64,000 bases of DNA. Source: Ancylobacter lacus. Lineage in GTDB: Bacteria; Pseudomonadota; Alphaproteobacteria; Rhizobiales; Xanthobacteraceae. Under the pieces are notes generated by a model. The model searched no databases, was not told the origin of the DNA, and saw only the letters and a program-made list of their open reading frames with translations. Positions 25,759 through 34,567 of the stretch are shown piece after piece; within the stretch, counting starts at the first letter, position 1, and the number at the start of each line of letters is the position of its first letter. A program made the translations under genes and the position numbers. The DNA lies in NCBI RefSeq assembly GCF_018390635.1, contig NZ_JAHBGE010000044.1, positions 374,769-438,768 of the forward strand, given 5' to 3'.

Positions 25759-28071
25759 TTACTCCGCCGCGTCGACGTCAAGCGCCCGCGGGTGCCGGCC
25801 GGGCCGGGCCGAGATCGGCATGCGGATCACGACCGTGGTTCCCGCGCCTTCCGAGGAGCGGATCCGCATCGTGCCGCCATGCAGCTCGACCAGCGACTTG
25901 GCGATGGCGAGCCCCAGCCCGGAGCCCTTGTGGGTCTTGGTGAACTGGCTTTCCACCTGCTCGAACGGCTTGCCGATCTTCACCAGCGCCGCGCGGGGGA
26001 TGCCGATGCCGGAATCCTCGATGACCAGCAGGGCCGACTGGTTCGAGAGCCGGGCCCGCACCGCGATGCGGCCATTCTCGGGGGTGAACTTGATGGCGTT
26101 CGACAGCAGGTTCAGCGTGATCTGCTTCAGCGCCCGCTTGTCCGCCTCGATCTTCACCTCGCCCTCGATCTCGGACACGACGGCGATGCGCTTCTCCTCG
26201 GCCCGTACCGACATGACGCGCAGCGCGTCCTTCAGCACCTCGTCGAGCCGGGTCAGCTGCAGCGCCAGCCGCACGCGGCCGGCCTCGATGCGGGACATGT
26301 CGAGGATGTCGTTGATGACGTCGAGCAGGTAGCGCCCGCTGTCGCGGATGTCGCGGCAGTACTCGTTGTACTTGTCGGAGCCGAGCGGGCCGAACAGTCC
26401 GCTCTCCATCAGTTCGGAGAAGCCGATGATGGCGTTGAGCGGGGTGCGCAGCTCATGGCTCATATTGGCGAGGAATTCGGACTTGGCCCGGTTGGCCTGC
26501 TCGGCCCGGGTTTTCTCGTCGGCGTAGTTCTGCGCCAGCTCGGCGAGCTGCTGCGCCTGGAATTCGAGCGTCTGCTGCGATTTGCGCAGGTCGGCGACCA
26601 GCGCCATCAGGCGCTTCTCGCTCTCCATCAGCCGCTCCTCGTGACGCTTCAGCGCGGTGATGTCCGTGCCCACCGAGACGAAGCCGCCATCCTTGGTCCG
26701 GCGTTCCGCCACCTTCAGCCAGCGGCCGCCCTCGATCTGCGCCTCGAACGAACGCGCGCCTTCCTCCGGCCGGTCTTCCGACTTCAGCGGGATGCGGACC
26801 ACCGGCTGGCGGGCGAGGGCCGCGACGGTCTCGAACGGTGTGCCGGGCACGACGCGGTCGTCGGGCAGGTTGTAGAGCGTCTGGAACTTCGAGTTGCACA
26901 TGACGAGGTTGTTCGCGCTGTCCCACAGCACGAAGGACTCGGAAATGCTTTCGATGGCGTCGCGCAGCCGCATATCCGCGGTGGCGGTGCGTTCCGCCAG
27001 ACGGCGCTCCTCGGTGACGTCGACGGCGATGCCGACAAGATGCGGCGCCTCGCCATTGGCCTGCGGCACCACCTCGCAGCGCGCGCGCAGCCAGAGCCAT
27101 TCGCCGGCCGCGTTCTTCATGCGGAACACCCGGTCGATGCTGCGGCCCGGCTTGTCGGCGATCTCCTTGGCGATGTCGTAGAGGCTGACGTCGTCGGGAT
27201 GGACGAGGGAGGCGACCTCGCCGAAGGAAATGAGTTCGTCGCGGGGGTCGTGGCCGAGCATCTCGAACATGGAGTCCGACCAGAACATCCGGCCGCGCCC
27301 CATGTCCCAGTCCCACAGGCCGCATCGCCCGCGGTTCAGCGCGGTGTCGATCCGCTCGCGCACCGTGTCGTAGATGCCGTCCGCCTCGCGGGCGCGGCTT
27401 GCCTGCCAATGGAAGGCGAAGCCGAGGATCAGCAGCACGCCGCCGGTGGTGGTGAGCAGCGTGACGGTGAGGATCGTGTCGGACCGCCAGTTCGCCAGCG
27501 CCGCACCGATGGGCTGGACCGCGAGGAGCTGCCCGGGGGCGGGTCCCAGATTGCGCACGGTGGCGATGGCGGGGGTGCCGTCGGGCAAGGTGACGTCGAG
27601 CACGCCCGCATTTTCAGCAAACACGACGAGAGCTTGCGAGCTTGCCAGCAGCGCCGCTGCGGCCTCCGCGCTCTCCGGGGCGCCGTCATCGGTGGCGAGG
27701 ATGCGTCCATTGCGATCGGCCACGGCATAGCGTCGGCCGGCCTCGCCGGCGCGGGGCGGCAGGCCCTCGCGCAGCATGGTGGCGGCCGCGGCGGGGAAGT
27801 TGGCGACGGAGATGCCATTGGCGGTCGCGAGGGCGAACAGGCCGAGCTGGTCCTTGGCGTCGGCGAGCGCCTGGGTGCGATAGGCGCGAATCTGTACCAC
27901 CGACGCGACCGCGACGATGGCGATGAAGGCGACGATCAGCGCTGGAACCGCGCGCCGCAGAAACGGCTCTGCCTCCACCAGCCTTTGATAGGCGGGCTTG
28001 GCTACCGAGCGTGCCAGGCCTCTCATGGCCTGGACGCGCGCGGACGCGTCAGCAGCGTTGGCGCGTGCCAT
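25759..28071 (-). CDS. Membrane-bound PAS-domain sensor histidine kinase
   Basis: This 770-residue hybrid sensor has transmembrane helices at about 42-62 and 198-218 enclosing a periplasmic region. Two or three PAS-type domains follow (about 245-355, 365-475), with the DVTEERRLAERTA and VGTDITALKRHEE linkers. A coiled-coil helix leads to the kinase core with H539 (NMSHELRTPLNAIIGF), N (LNLLSNAIKFTPE), G1 (EDSGIGIP) and G2 (GSGLGLAIAKSLVELHGG) boxes. It has no receiver domain. The ATG at 28071 follows AGGGGGGAG; an earlier TTG is not needed. A large PAS kinase next to glnE is common in Hyphomicrobiales. The PleC/DivJ/PdhS-like core suggests a link to cell-cycle or energy sensing, but this is inference. 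Confidence 0.85.
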   Translation of the reverse strand: MARANAADASARVQAMRGLARSVAKPAYQRLVEAEPFLRRAVPALIVAFIAIVAVASVVQIRAYRTQALADAKDQLGLFALATANGISVANFPAAAATMLREGLPPRAGEAGRRYAVADRNGRILATDDGAPESAEAAAALLASSQALVVFAENAGVLDVTLPDGTPAIATVRNLGPAPGQLLAVQPIGAALANWRSDTILTVTLLTTTGGVLLILGFAFHWQASRAREADGIYDTVRERIDTALNRGRCGLWDWDMGRGRMFWSDSMFEMLGHDPRDELISFGEVASLVHPDDVSLYDIAKEIADKPGRSIDRVFRMKNAAGEWLWLRARCEVVPQANGEAPHLVGIAVDVTEERRLAERTATADMRLRDAIESISESFVLWDSANNLVMCNSKFQTLYNLPDDRVVPGTPFETVAALARQPVVRIPLKSEDRPEEGARSFEAQIEGGRWLKVAERRTKDGGFVSVGTDITALKRHEERLMESEKRLMALVADLRKSQQTLEFQAQQLAELAQNYADEKTRAEQANRAKSEFLANMSHELRTPLNAIIGFSELMESGLFGPLGSDKYNEYCRDIRDSGRYLLDVINDILDMSRIEAGRVRLALQLTRLDEVLKDALRVMSVRAEEKRIAVVSEIEGEVKIEADKRALKQITLNLLSNAIKFTPENGRIAVRARLSNQSALLVIEDSGIGIPRAALVKIGKPFEQVESQFTKTHKGSGLGLAIAKSLVELHGGTMRIRSSEGAGTTVVIRMPISARPGRHPRALDVDAAE

Positions 28072-28196
28072 CGCTGGCTCCCCCCTCAAAGTCCTGAATG
28101 CCCCGATACGAACGGAGGGACGTGCCGCATCTCTCCGAATCGGACCGATTTGAATCGAATCGCAGGGTGCGTGTCCAGAGTCCTAGGGGAGTCAAG

Positions 28197-28339
28197 TTAA
28201 GGATCTGGTAACGACCCACAGCCCTCCCGGAGTCGTCATCCCCGTGCGATCAAGGGGTTGCGTCAGGGGGAGCGCGCTGCAGATTTTTTTGCAGTGCGCC
28301 ATGCGCGAATGACGCGCCTCGGTCGGTGGACGAGGCGCG
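28197..28339. promoter_or_regulatory. Structured leader between the PAS kinase and fae-like genes
   Basis: The 310-base divergent gap contains two hairpins in its right part. GCGCGCTGC (28272-28280) pairs with GCAGTGCGC (28291-28299, one G-T) around the loop AGATTTTTTT. CGCGCCTCG (28313-28321) pairs perfectly with CGAGGCGCG (28331-28339). Both lie within 110 bases upstream of the fae-like ATG and would be in its 5' leader if transcription starts before them. TTAA-N7-GTAA at 28197-28211 resembles a CtrA half-site pair (consensus TTAA-N7-TTAA), with one mismatch. Confidence 0.45.
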
Positions 28340-28381
28340 GAACGGGATGCTATGCGCAGGGTCCCATCAGGAGAGCAGCTC

Positions 28382-28921
28382 ATGTCCGACATCTGGTTCC
28401 GCACCGGTGAAGCCACCGTTCTGGCCGCCGAAGGGCAGTACACCGACGCCATGCCCGAGGTGCTGATCGGCTCCGTCCGCGGCCCGGCCGGCCATGCCTT
28501 CGCGGCCATGATGGGTCAGGTCCAGGGGCACACCCGCATGTTCGTGGTGCGCGATCTCAACCAGATGGTGCGGCCCGCCACGATGATGACCACCAAGGTC
28601 ACCATCCAGAGCGCGGAATACGTCAATCTCCTGGGCGGCGTGGTGCAGGGCGCGATCGGCGACGCCATCGTCGACTGTCTCGCCGAGGGCATCCTGCCGA
28701 AGGAGCTGGCGGACGAGATCTGCATGATCGTGATGGTGTGGCTCGATCCGCGCTGCGCGGAAGACCCCAACCTCGATCAGGCCGACCTGTATCGCACCCA
28801 GTATGAGGCGATGAAGATCGCGATCGACCGGGCTCTCAAGGGCGAGCCGACGGTCGACCAGCTGATCGCCAACCGCAAGACCATCAAGCACTACGCGCTG
28901 GATGGCGTCATCGAGTACTGA
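28382..28921 (+). CDS. Formaldehyde-activating enzyme homologue (Fae-like)
   Basis: This 179-residue protein is a clear but divergent member of the Fae family, which condenses formaldehyde with tetrahydromethanopterin. The family core is visible as VLIGSVRGPAGHAFAAMMGQ, followed by MMTTKVTI, VQGAIGDAIVDCLAEGILP and YEAMKIAIDRALKGEP. In the canonical enzyme a histidine precedes the IGPRG block and is the proposed catalytic acid. Here the equivalent position appears to be M24 (DAMPEVLIG), from alignment by eye. It also has a longer N-terminus. It therefore resembles the Fae2/Fae3 type paralogues of methylotrophs, whose role is uncertain. It could be a binding, sensing or storage protein and not the main enzyme. 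The ATG follows AGGAGAG. It sits about 15 kb from the H4MPT cluster. Confidence 0.8.
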   Translation: MSDIWFRTGEATVLAAEGQYTDAMPEVLIGSVRGPAGHAFAAMMGQVQGHTRMFVVRDLNQMVRPATMMTTKVTIQSAEYVNLLGGVVQGAIGDAIVDCLAEGILPKELADEICMIVMVWLDPRCAEDPNLDQADLYRTQYEAMKIAIDRALKGEPTVDQLIANRKTIKHYALDGVIEY

Positions 28922-28934
28922 GGCTGCCGTCGCG

Positions 28935-28960
28935 GCGGGGGCTCCTGCGGGAGCTCCCGC
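28935..28960. terminator. Hairpin between convergent fae-like and pepN genes
   Basis: GCGGGGGCTCC (28935-28945) pairs with GGAGCTCCCGC (28950-28960) around a TGCG loop, with a single G-T pair. It lies 14 bases after the fae-like stop and 28 bases from the pepN end, in the right place for a bidirectional terminator. There is no T-run, so termination would rely on the stem strength or on Rho. Confidence 0.5.
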
Positions 28961-28988
28961 GCCGGGTTGCGGCGGCGCCGTCACCCGG

Positions 28989-31646
28989 TCAGCCGGCCAG
29001 CGACCGTGTGACGATGTCCGAGACGTCGGGCGACAATCCCTCCTGCCCGGCGATGCGGTTCAGCGCCGCCTCGGCGGAGGCGCGGCGGACCGGCTCCAGC
29101 GAGCGCCAGCTCTTGAACGCGGCCAGCATGCGGGCGGCGACCTGAGGGTTGCGGCGGTCGAGCGTCAGCACGGTGTCGGCGACGAAGGCGTGGCCGGCGC
29201 CGTCCGGCCGGTGCATCTGGGTGAGGTTGGCCGTCGCGAAGCTGCCGATCAGCGACCGCACCCGGTTGGGATTGCCCATCGAGAAGGCCGGGTGGGCGGT
29301 GAGGCCCCGCACCCGCTCCAGCGTCTGCGGCTCGGCGATCTGCGCCTGCAGCGCCAGCCACTTGTCGATGACCAGCGGATCGTTGCGATAGCGCTCGTAG
29401 AAGTCGGCCAGCGCCGGCTCGCGCTCCACCGGAGCGGTGTGGGCGAGGATGGAGAGGGCGAAGAAGCGGTCCGTCATGTTGTCGGCGGCGCGGTAAAGCG
29501 CTTCGGCGCGGGCAATGCCGTCGCCGGCGTGCGCTTCCGCGAGCAGGTCGAGGCAGGTGTTCTTGAGCGCGCGGCGCCCGGCGGAAGCGGCATCGGGCGA
29601 GTAGGGGCCGGGAATGGCGAGTCGTTCATAGGTGGAGACGAGGACGGGCGCGAGGGCGGCGCCGAGCGCCCGGCGCAGGCTGCGGCGGGCGGCATGCACG
29701 GCGTCCGGGTCGACGTCGCGGCCGATCTCCCGGGAGATGTCGCTTTCGGAAGGCACCGCCAGCGCCTGGGCGACGAAGGCCGGATCAAGCGACGTGTCCG
29801 CCAGCGCCGAGGAGGCCGCCTCGATGAGGGAGCCGGGCTCCGATGGCTTTATGCCGGCCCGCACCGCGAGGGTCGCGGCGACGAGGTGACCGAGCGCGAG
29901 CGTCTGGGCGGCGTCGAAGCGGTTGAACGGGTCGCTGTCATGCCGGGCGAGGAACATCAGGTCGTTGGCGCTGAGGTCGCTCGAAAGCCGCACCGGCGCG
30001 GAGAAGCCGCGGTTCAACGATGCCACCGGCCGGGCGGTCATGCCGTGGAAGGCGAAGCGGCGCGCCGGCTCCCGCAGCACCAGGACGCCGGGCGCGGCGG
30101 CTCCGGCGCTACCCTCTTCCGGCACAGCCGGAAGGTCGGCGCCGTCCGGCCCGACCAGGCCGACCGACAGCGGGATGACCATCGGCTTCTTGACGGGCTG
30201 GCCCGGGGTGGGCGGCACGTTCTGGGTGACGAGCAGCTCGAAGATGCCGCGCTCGGCGTCCCAGCTCGTGTCGACCTTCACCTCCGGCGTGCCGGCCTGA
30301 GCGTACCACAGGGCGAACTGGGTCAGGTCCGTGCCGGTCGCGTCGGCGAAACAGGCGAGGAAATCTTCGACCGTGGCGGCGTCGCCGTCGTGGCGCTCGA
30401 AATAGAGATCCATGCCGGCGCGGAAGCCCTGCGGCCCGAGCAGGGTCTTCAGCATCCGCACCACCTCGGCGCCCTTCTCATAGACGGTGGCGGTGTAGAA
30501 GTTGTTGATCTCCCGATAGGTGTCCGGCCGCACCGGGTGCGCCAGCGGGCCGCCATCCTCGGGGAACTGGTGGCTCTTCAGCAGGCGCACATCGGCAATG
30601 CGCTTGACCGGGCGGGAACGCTGGTCGGAGGAAAACTCCTGGTCGCGGAAGACGGTGAGGCCCTCCTTGAGGCAGAGCTGGAACCAGTCCCGGCAGGTGA
30701 TGCGGTTACCGGTCCAGTTGTGGAAATATTCGTGGGCGATGATCGTCTCGATATTGGCGTAGTCGGCGTCGGTCGCGGTTTCCGGGCTGGCCAGCACGTA
30801 TTTGTCGTTGAAGACGTTGAGGCCCTTGTTCTCCATCGCGCCCATGTTGAAGTCGGCGACGGCCACGATGTTGAAGACATCGAGGTCGTATTCGCACCCG
30901 AAGGCTTCCTCGTCCCAGCGCATCGAGCGCTTAAGCGAATCCATCGCATAGGCGGTGCGGTCGGCCTTGCCGGCTTCGACATAGATGCCGAGCTCGACGG
31001 TGCGGCCGGAGGCGGTGACGAAGGGCTCGGTGATGCGGTCCAGCCGGCCGCCGACGAGGGCGAAGAGATAGCACGGCTTCGGCCACGGATCGTGCCAGAC
31101 CGCATAATGCCGGCTGGTGCCGGGGATGGGACCGGCCTCGACCGGATTGCCGTTGCCGAGCAGCACCGGGGCGTCTTCCATCTCCGCCTCGATGCGGGTG
31201 GTGTAGACCGCGAGCACGTCGGGCCGGTCTGGGAAATAGGTTATGCGGCGGAAGCCCTCGGCCTCGCACTGGGTGCAGTAGGTTCCGCTGGAGCGATACA
31301 GGCCCATGAGCTTTGTGTTGGCGGAGGGGTCGACCACTGTCTCGACCTCCAGCGACAGCGGCCGCCGCGGCGGGGCGTGGAGGGTGAGGCGCGAAGGGGA
31401 GGCGTCGTAGGCGCCGGCAGGGAGATCGGCACCGTCGAGCGTCAGGCGCTCCAGCGTGAGCTCGTCGCCGTCGAGGATCAGCGGGGCGTCCGGCCGCCCC
31501 GCGGGATTGGGCCGCAGGCCGAGCCGGCAGCGAATGCGGGTCTGGGCCGGGTCCAGCCGCACGTCGAGATGTACCGTGTCGACCAGCCAGTCCGGCGGGC
31601 GGTAGTCGACGAGGCGGACGGGTTGGGGCTCGGCTTGGCGCGGCAT
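28989..31646 (-). CDS. pepN: Aminopeptidase N (M1 family)
   Basis: This 885-residue zinc aminopeptidase removes N-terminal residues from peptides in the cytoplasm and matches bacterial PepN in length. The exopeptidase motif GAMEN is at residues 269-273. The zinc motif HEYFH is at 305-309, with the third ligand E328 in LKEGLTVFRDQEF. A DUF3458-type Ig-like domain and a long helical C-terminal domain follow, as in E. coli PepN. The start is the first ATG of the frame and matches the family. It is convergent with the fae-like gene and divergent from the acyltransferase. It is an ordinary housekeeping gene with all key residues present. Confidence 0.95.
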   Translation of the reverse strand: MPRQAEPQPVRLVDYRPPDWLVDTVHLDVRLDPAQTRIRCRLGLRPNPAGRPDAPLILDGDELTLERLTLDGADLPAGAYDASPSRLTLHAPPRRPLSLEVETVVDPSANTKLMGLYRSSGTYCTQCEAEGFRRITYFPDRPDVLAVYTTRIEAEMEDAPVLLGNGNPVEAGPIPGTSRHYAVWHDPWPKPCYLFALVGGRLDRITEPFVTASGRTVELGIYVEAGKADRTAYAMDSLKRSMRWDEEAFGCEYDLDVFNIVAVADFNMGAMENKGLNVFNDKYVLASPETATDADYANIETIIAHEYFHNWTGNRITCRDWFQLCLKEGLTVFRDQEFSSDQRSRPVKRIADVRLLKSHQFPEDGGPLAHPVRPDTYREINNFYTATVYEKGAEVVRMLKTLLGPQGFRAGMDLYFERHDGDAATVEDFLACFADATGTDLTQFALWYAQAGTPEVKVDTSWDAERGIFELLVTQNVPPTPGQPVKKPMVIPLSVGLVGPDGADLPAVPEEGSAGAAAPGVLVLREPARRFAFHGMTARPVASLNRGFSAPVRLSSDLSANDLMFLARHDSDPFNRFDAAQTLALGHLVAATLAVRAGIKPSEPGSLIEAASSALADTSLDPAFVAQALAVPSESDISREIGRDVDPDAVHAARRSLRRALGAALAPVLVSTYERLAIPGPYSPDAASAGRRALKNTCLDLLAEAHAGDGIARAEALYRAADNMTDRFFALSILAHTAPVEREPALADFYERYRNDPLVIDKWLALQAQIAEPQTLERVRGLTAHPAFSMGNPNRVRSLIGSFATANLTQMHRPDGAGHAFVADTVLTLDRRNPQVAARMLAAFKSWRSLEPVRRASAEAALNRIAGQEGLSPDVSDIVTRSLAG

Positions 31647-31880
31647 CGGCTCACTCCCACGGCATCTCCTGACCCTTAGAGCACGCGCCGATCAGCTTGC
31701 AACATTGGCTGTTGGGCTCGGTCTGCTCTTCCCCCGTGCGCGGCGGGGCGGTGGCGCGTGGGCCGGCCGTTTTGCGGCGATCCGAGGTGCCGTCTCACCG
31801 CGTGCTTCCCCCCAGTCGTGGAACCTGTCGCAGCAACAGCCGTTAGGCAGACGCTGCATCGTGCGACGAGCGGCAAAATC

Positions 31881-33143
31881 ATGGCGACGGTAGACAGGGC
31901 AACGTCGATGAGGCTCGCTCCTGAACGGTTTGAAGCACTTGATTCCTGGCGCGGTCTTTGTGCCCTTCTCGTCGTCATCTATCATTTCTGTTTTATCATA
32001 AACGCCGAACATCTCAGGAACGCGTTTATCGAGAACGCATATCTCTTTGTGGACTTTTTCTTTGTCCTGTCCGGCTTCGTCGTCGCCCACGCCTATCGCC
32101 ACCGGCTCGACAGCCCGCGCGCGATCGGTGGTTTCATCCTGCGACGGTTCGGCCGGCTCTGGCCGCTTCACGGCGCCGTGCTCTTCGCCATGATGCTGGG
32201 CGTCATGGCGATGAACGTGATCGGGCTCCACCCCGAGACCTTCGCGGCCCGGGCGGATCAGGGAAACTACTCGCTTCTGGCGCTGCTGTTGCACGCCGTG
32301 CTGCTGAATTCGGTGGGGCTCTATGGCAATGCCTGGAACAGCCCGGCCTGGAGCATCGGCTCGGAGTTTTACACCTACATCCTGTTCGCGCTGGTGGCGG
32401 CGCTCGCCGGGCGCCGGCTGCTCGGCGCTGCGCTGGTTCTGGTCGTCGCGGCACTGCTGGTCCTGCTGCTGGCGGCGCCGGCTTATATGAACTCGACCGC
32501 CGATTTCGGCCTCGTGCGCTGCATCGCCGGCTTCTTCGCAGGGGTGGTGGTGCAGCACGTGCATGCCGCCATGCGCGGCAAGCCGCTGCCGGCGGCGGGG
32601 CTGGTCGAGATCGCCGCGCTGGTCGTGGTGGCGGTGTTCGTGGTGATGGCGGGCGACGGGCCGGACGAGGTGCGGGTGACGAGCCTGCTGGCGCCGCTGG
32701 TGTTCGGCGGAGCGGTGCTGGTGTTCGCCCGGGAGGGTGGCACCCTCTCGCGCCTGCTGAAGGTCGCGCCGCTGCGCGCGCTCGGGTGCTGGTCCTATTC
32801 CATCTACATGGTGCACATGCCGGTGCTGCTGCTCGCCGGCTATGGCCTGTGGCTCTATGGGCAGGTGACGGGCACTTCGCTGCGGCAGGAGGTGCTGGTC
32901 AACGGCCACGCCAAGCAGCTCTACGATCTCGGTCATCCCGCAGCCTGGGTTCTTCTGCTCGCCGCGGTGCTGCTGGCGACGCTGGCGCTGGCCTCGCTGA
33001 CCTATCGGGTGGTGGAACAGCCGTGGCGCGGCCGTTTCGGCCGGTTGGCGAAGCGGTTCGAGGTGCCGCGCGGCCGCACGCCGCGCGCCGTTGGCGCGCT
33101 GGTGCCGGTTCCGGTGACGCAGGAGCGCCGCAGCGGCGGCTGA
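31881..33143 (+). CDS. Acyltransferase-3 family membrane protein
   Basis: This integral membrane protein of about 420 residues belongs to the acyltransferase-3 (OafA/NodX-like) family, which moves acetyl or other acyl groups onto surface polysaccharides, lipids or antibiotics. The signature at the N-terminus is present: LDSWRGLCALLVVIYHF with the conserved Arg-Gly and His, then FFFVLSGFVVAHAYRHR. About ten membrane helices are predicted and no SGNH domain is fused. The start is uncertain (ATG 31881, or ATG 31908 closer to the domain); both have weak ribosome-binding sites. The first 200 bases are clearly less GC-rich than the neighbours, a possible sign of transfer. The substrate cannot be told. 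Confidence 0.82.
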   Translation: MATVDRATSMRLAPERFEALDSWRGLCALLVVIYHFCFIINAEHLRNAFIENAYLFVDFFFVLSGFVVAHAYRHRLDSPRAIGGFILRRFGRLWPLHGAVLFAMMLGVMAMNVIGLHPETFAARADQGNYSLLALLLHAVLLNSVGLYGNAWNSPAWSIGSEFYTYILFALVAALAGRRLLGAALVLVVAALLVLLLAAPAYMNSTADFGLVRCIAGFFAGVVVQHVHAAMRGKPLPAAGLVEIAALVVVAVFVVMAGDGPDEVRVTSLLAPLVFGGAVLVFAREGGTLSRLLKVAPLRALGCWSYSIYMVHMPVLLLAGYGLWLYGQVTGTSLRQEVLVNGHAKQLYDLGHPAAWVLLLAAVLLATLALASLTYRVVEQPWRGRFGRLAKRFEVPRGRTPRAVGALVPVPVTQERRSGG

Positions 33144-33167
33144 TCGTGCTGCCACGGGGGGCCGGCG

Positions 33168-33884
33168 TCACCACCCGCTGTCGGCCGAGCGCCATTTGGC
33201 GAGGGTGGCGAGCGAGACGGGGGGTGTCTCAAGGTCCGGCACCACCGCCATGGCCCCGGGAAAGGTCTGGTGCCGGGTGTAGAGGCTCGGTGTCACCAGC
33301 GTCGGGAGACCGGCGGCCCGGGCCGCATCGAGACCGTTCCGGGAGTCCTCCACCGCGACACAGGCGAAGGTGGGCATGCGCAGCTCATCGAGGACGTAAC
33401 GGTAGATGTCGGGCGCCGGCTTTTTGGCCGGCACCACATCTCCGGCGCCGATCACGTCGAACAGGCGCGCCGCCCCGGGGCCCAAAGCCGCATCCAGCAG
33501 CGCCTCGACATTGGGAAGGCTGGTCGTCGTCGCGATGGCGAGGCGAACCCCGCTCGACCGGGCCTCCTCGATCAGGCGGGCGATGCCCGGCCGCAGCCGG
33601 GCCGCACCCCCGGCCACCAGTTCGGCGTAACGCGTATTCTTCGCGGCATGGAGTTCGGCGACCATGTCCAGCGCCCGGTCGCCATCCGGCGGGTCGTCGC
33701 CCGCCACGAAGGCGCGGATACGCTCCTTGCCGCCCGTCACGTCCAGGAGCCGGCGATAAAGAGTCCGGTCCCAGTTCCAGCCGAGGCCGAAGCGGGCGAA
33801 GGTCTCGTTGAACGCCTGCCGGTGCACCTCCTCCGTCTCGGCAAGGGTGCCGTCGACGTCGAAGATGATGCCCTCCGCCCGCAT
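33168..33884 (-). CDS. cbbY: Xylulose-1,5-bisphosphate phosphatase CbbY
   Basis: This 238-residue HAD-family phosphatase matches CbbY, which hydrolyses xylulose-1,5-bisphosphate, a misfire product that inhibits red-type RuBisCO. The catalytic motif is FDVDGTLAETEEVHRQAFNE with nucleophile D9 and acid D11. The substrate-specificity region GGKERI is present, followed by the TTTSLPNVEALL motif (motif II), Lys in AKKPAPDIYR (motif III) and VEDSRNGLDAA (motif IV). These stretches separate it from CbbZ, the phosphoglycolate phosphatase. It is the last gene of the cbb operon, with its ATG two bases from the cbbE stop. Pairing with CbbX gives two RuBisCO-protection systems in one operon. Confidence 0.9.
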   Translation of the reverse strand: MRAEGIIFDVDGTLAETEEVHRQAFNETFARFGLGWNWDRTLYRRLLDVTGGKERIRAFVAGDDPPDGDRALDMVAELHAAKNTRYAELVAGGAARLRPGIARLIEEARSSGVRLAIATTTSLPNVEALLDAALGPGAARLFDVIGAGDVVPAKKPAPDIYRYVLDELRMPTFACVAVEDSRNGLDAARAAGLPTLVTPSLYTRHQTFPGAMAVVPDLETPPVSLATLAKWRSADSGW

Positions 33885-33886
33885 GG

Positions 33887-34567
33887 TCAGGCCGCCTTTT
33901 TCCCGGCCTGCTCGCCGGCGGAACGGATGGCGGCGATGTTGGCGCGATAACCTTCGATGCCGCCCTTGAACACCGCCGAGCCTGCCACCAGCACGTCGGC
34001 CCCGGCCGCGACGCAGCGCGCCCCGGTCTCCGGATTGACGCCGCCGTCGATCTCCAGATGGATCGGCCGGTTGCCGATCATGGCGCGCAGACGCTCCACC
34101 TTAGGCAGCACGTCGCCGATGAAGGCCTGCCCGCCGAAGCCGGGATTGACCGTCATGGGCAGGATGAGATCCACCTTGTCGAGCACATAGGCGACGACGC
34201 TTTCCGGCGTCGCAGGGTTCAGCGCCACGCCCGCCTTCTTGCCCAGCCCGCGGATGACCTGCAGGCAGCGGTCGAGATGGTCGGTGGCTTCCGCCTGAAC
34301 GGTGATGATGTCGGCGCCGGCCTTGGCGAAGGCTTCGAGATAAGGCTCCACCGGCGCGATCATCAGATGCACGTCGAACACCTTGTCGGTGTGGCGGCGC
34401 AGCGCCTTGATGACGTCCGGTCCGAAGGTGATGTTCGGCACGAAATGGCCGTCCATCACGTCGAGGTGGATCCAGTCGGCGCCGGCGGCCACGACATCGC
34501 GCACCTCCTCGCCGAGGCGGGAGAAGTCGCTGGCCAGCATCGAGGGGGCGATCAGGGGGAAGGTCAT
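33887..34567 (-). CDS. cbbE: Ribulose-phosphate 3-epimerase
   Basis: CbbE (Rpe) interconverts ribulose-5-phosphate and xylulose-5-phosphate in the Calvin and pentose phosphate pathways. The 226-residue TIM-barrel protein has the active-site aspartate and histidines in [13 protein letters not shown] and DVHLMI. It also has the [11 protein letters not shown] phosphate loop and LEIDGGVN with the second catalytic aspartate. The gene overlaps the cbbX stop by four bases (ATGA), so it is translationally coupled. All residues needed for activity are present. Confidence 0.95.
   Translation of the reverse strand: MTFPLIAPSMLASDFSRLGEEVRDVVAAGADWIHLDVMDGHFVPNITFGPDVIKALRRHTDKVFDVHLMIAPVEPYLEAFAKAGADIITVQAEATDHLDRCLQVIRGLGKKAGVALNPATPESVVAYVLDKVDLILPMTVNPGFGGQAFIGDVLPKVERLRAMIGNRPIHLEIDGGVNPETGARCVAAGADVLVAGSAVFKGGIEGYRANIAAIRSAGEQAGKKAA

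Noticed and set aside
25792-28200. 802-codon + strand frame opposite the PAS kinase
   Set aside because: It is antisense to an intact histidine kinase with all motifs; its translation is His/Gly/Asp-rich with no domain.
28902-31679. 925-codon + strand frame opposite pepN
   Set aside because: PepN motifs GAMEN and HEYFH on the other strand are intact, so this is a composition artefact.
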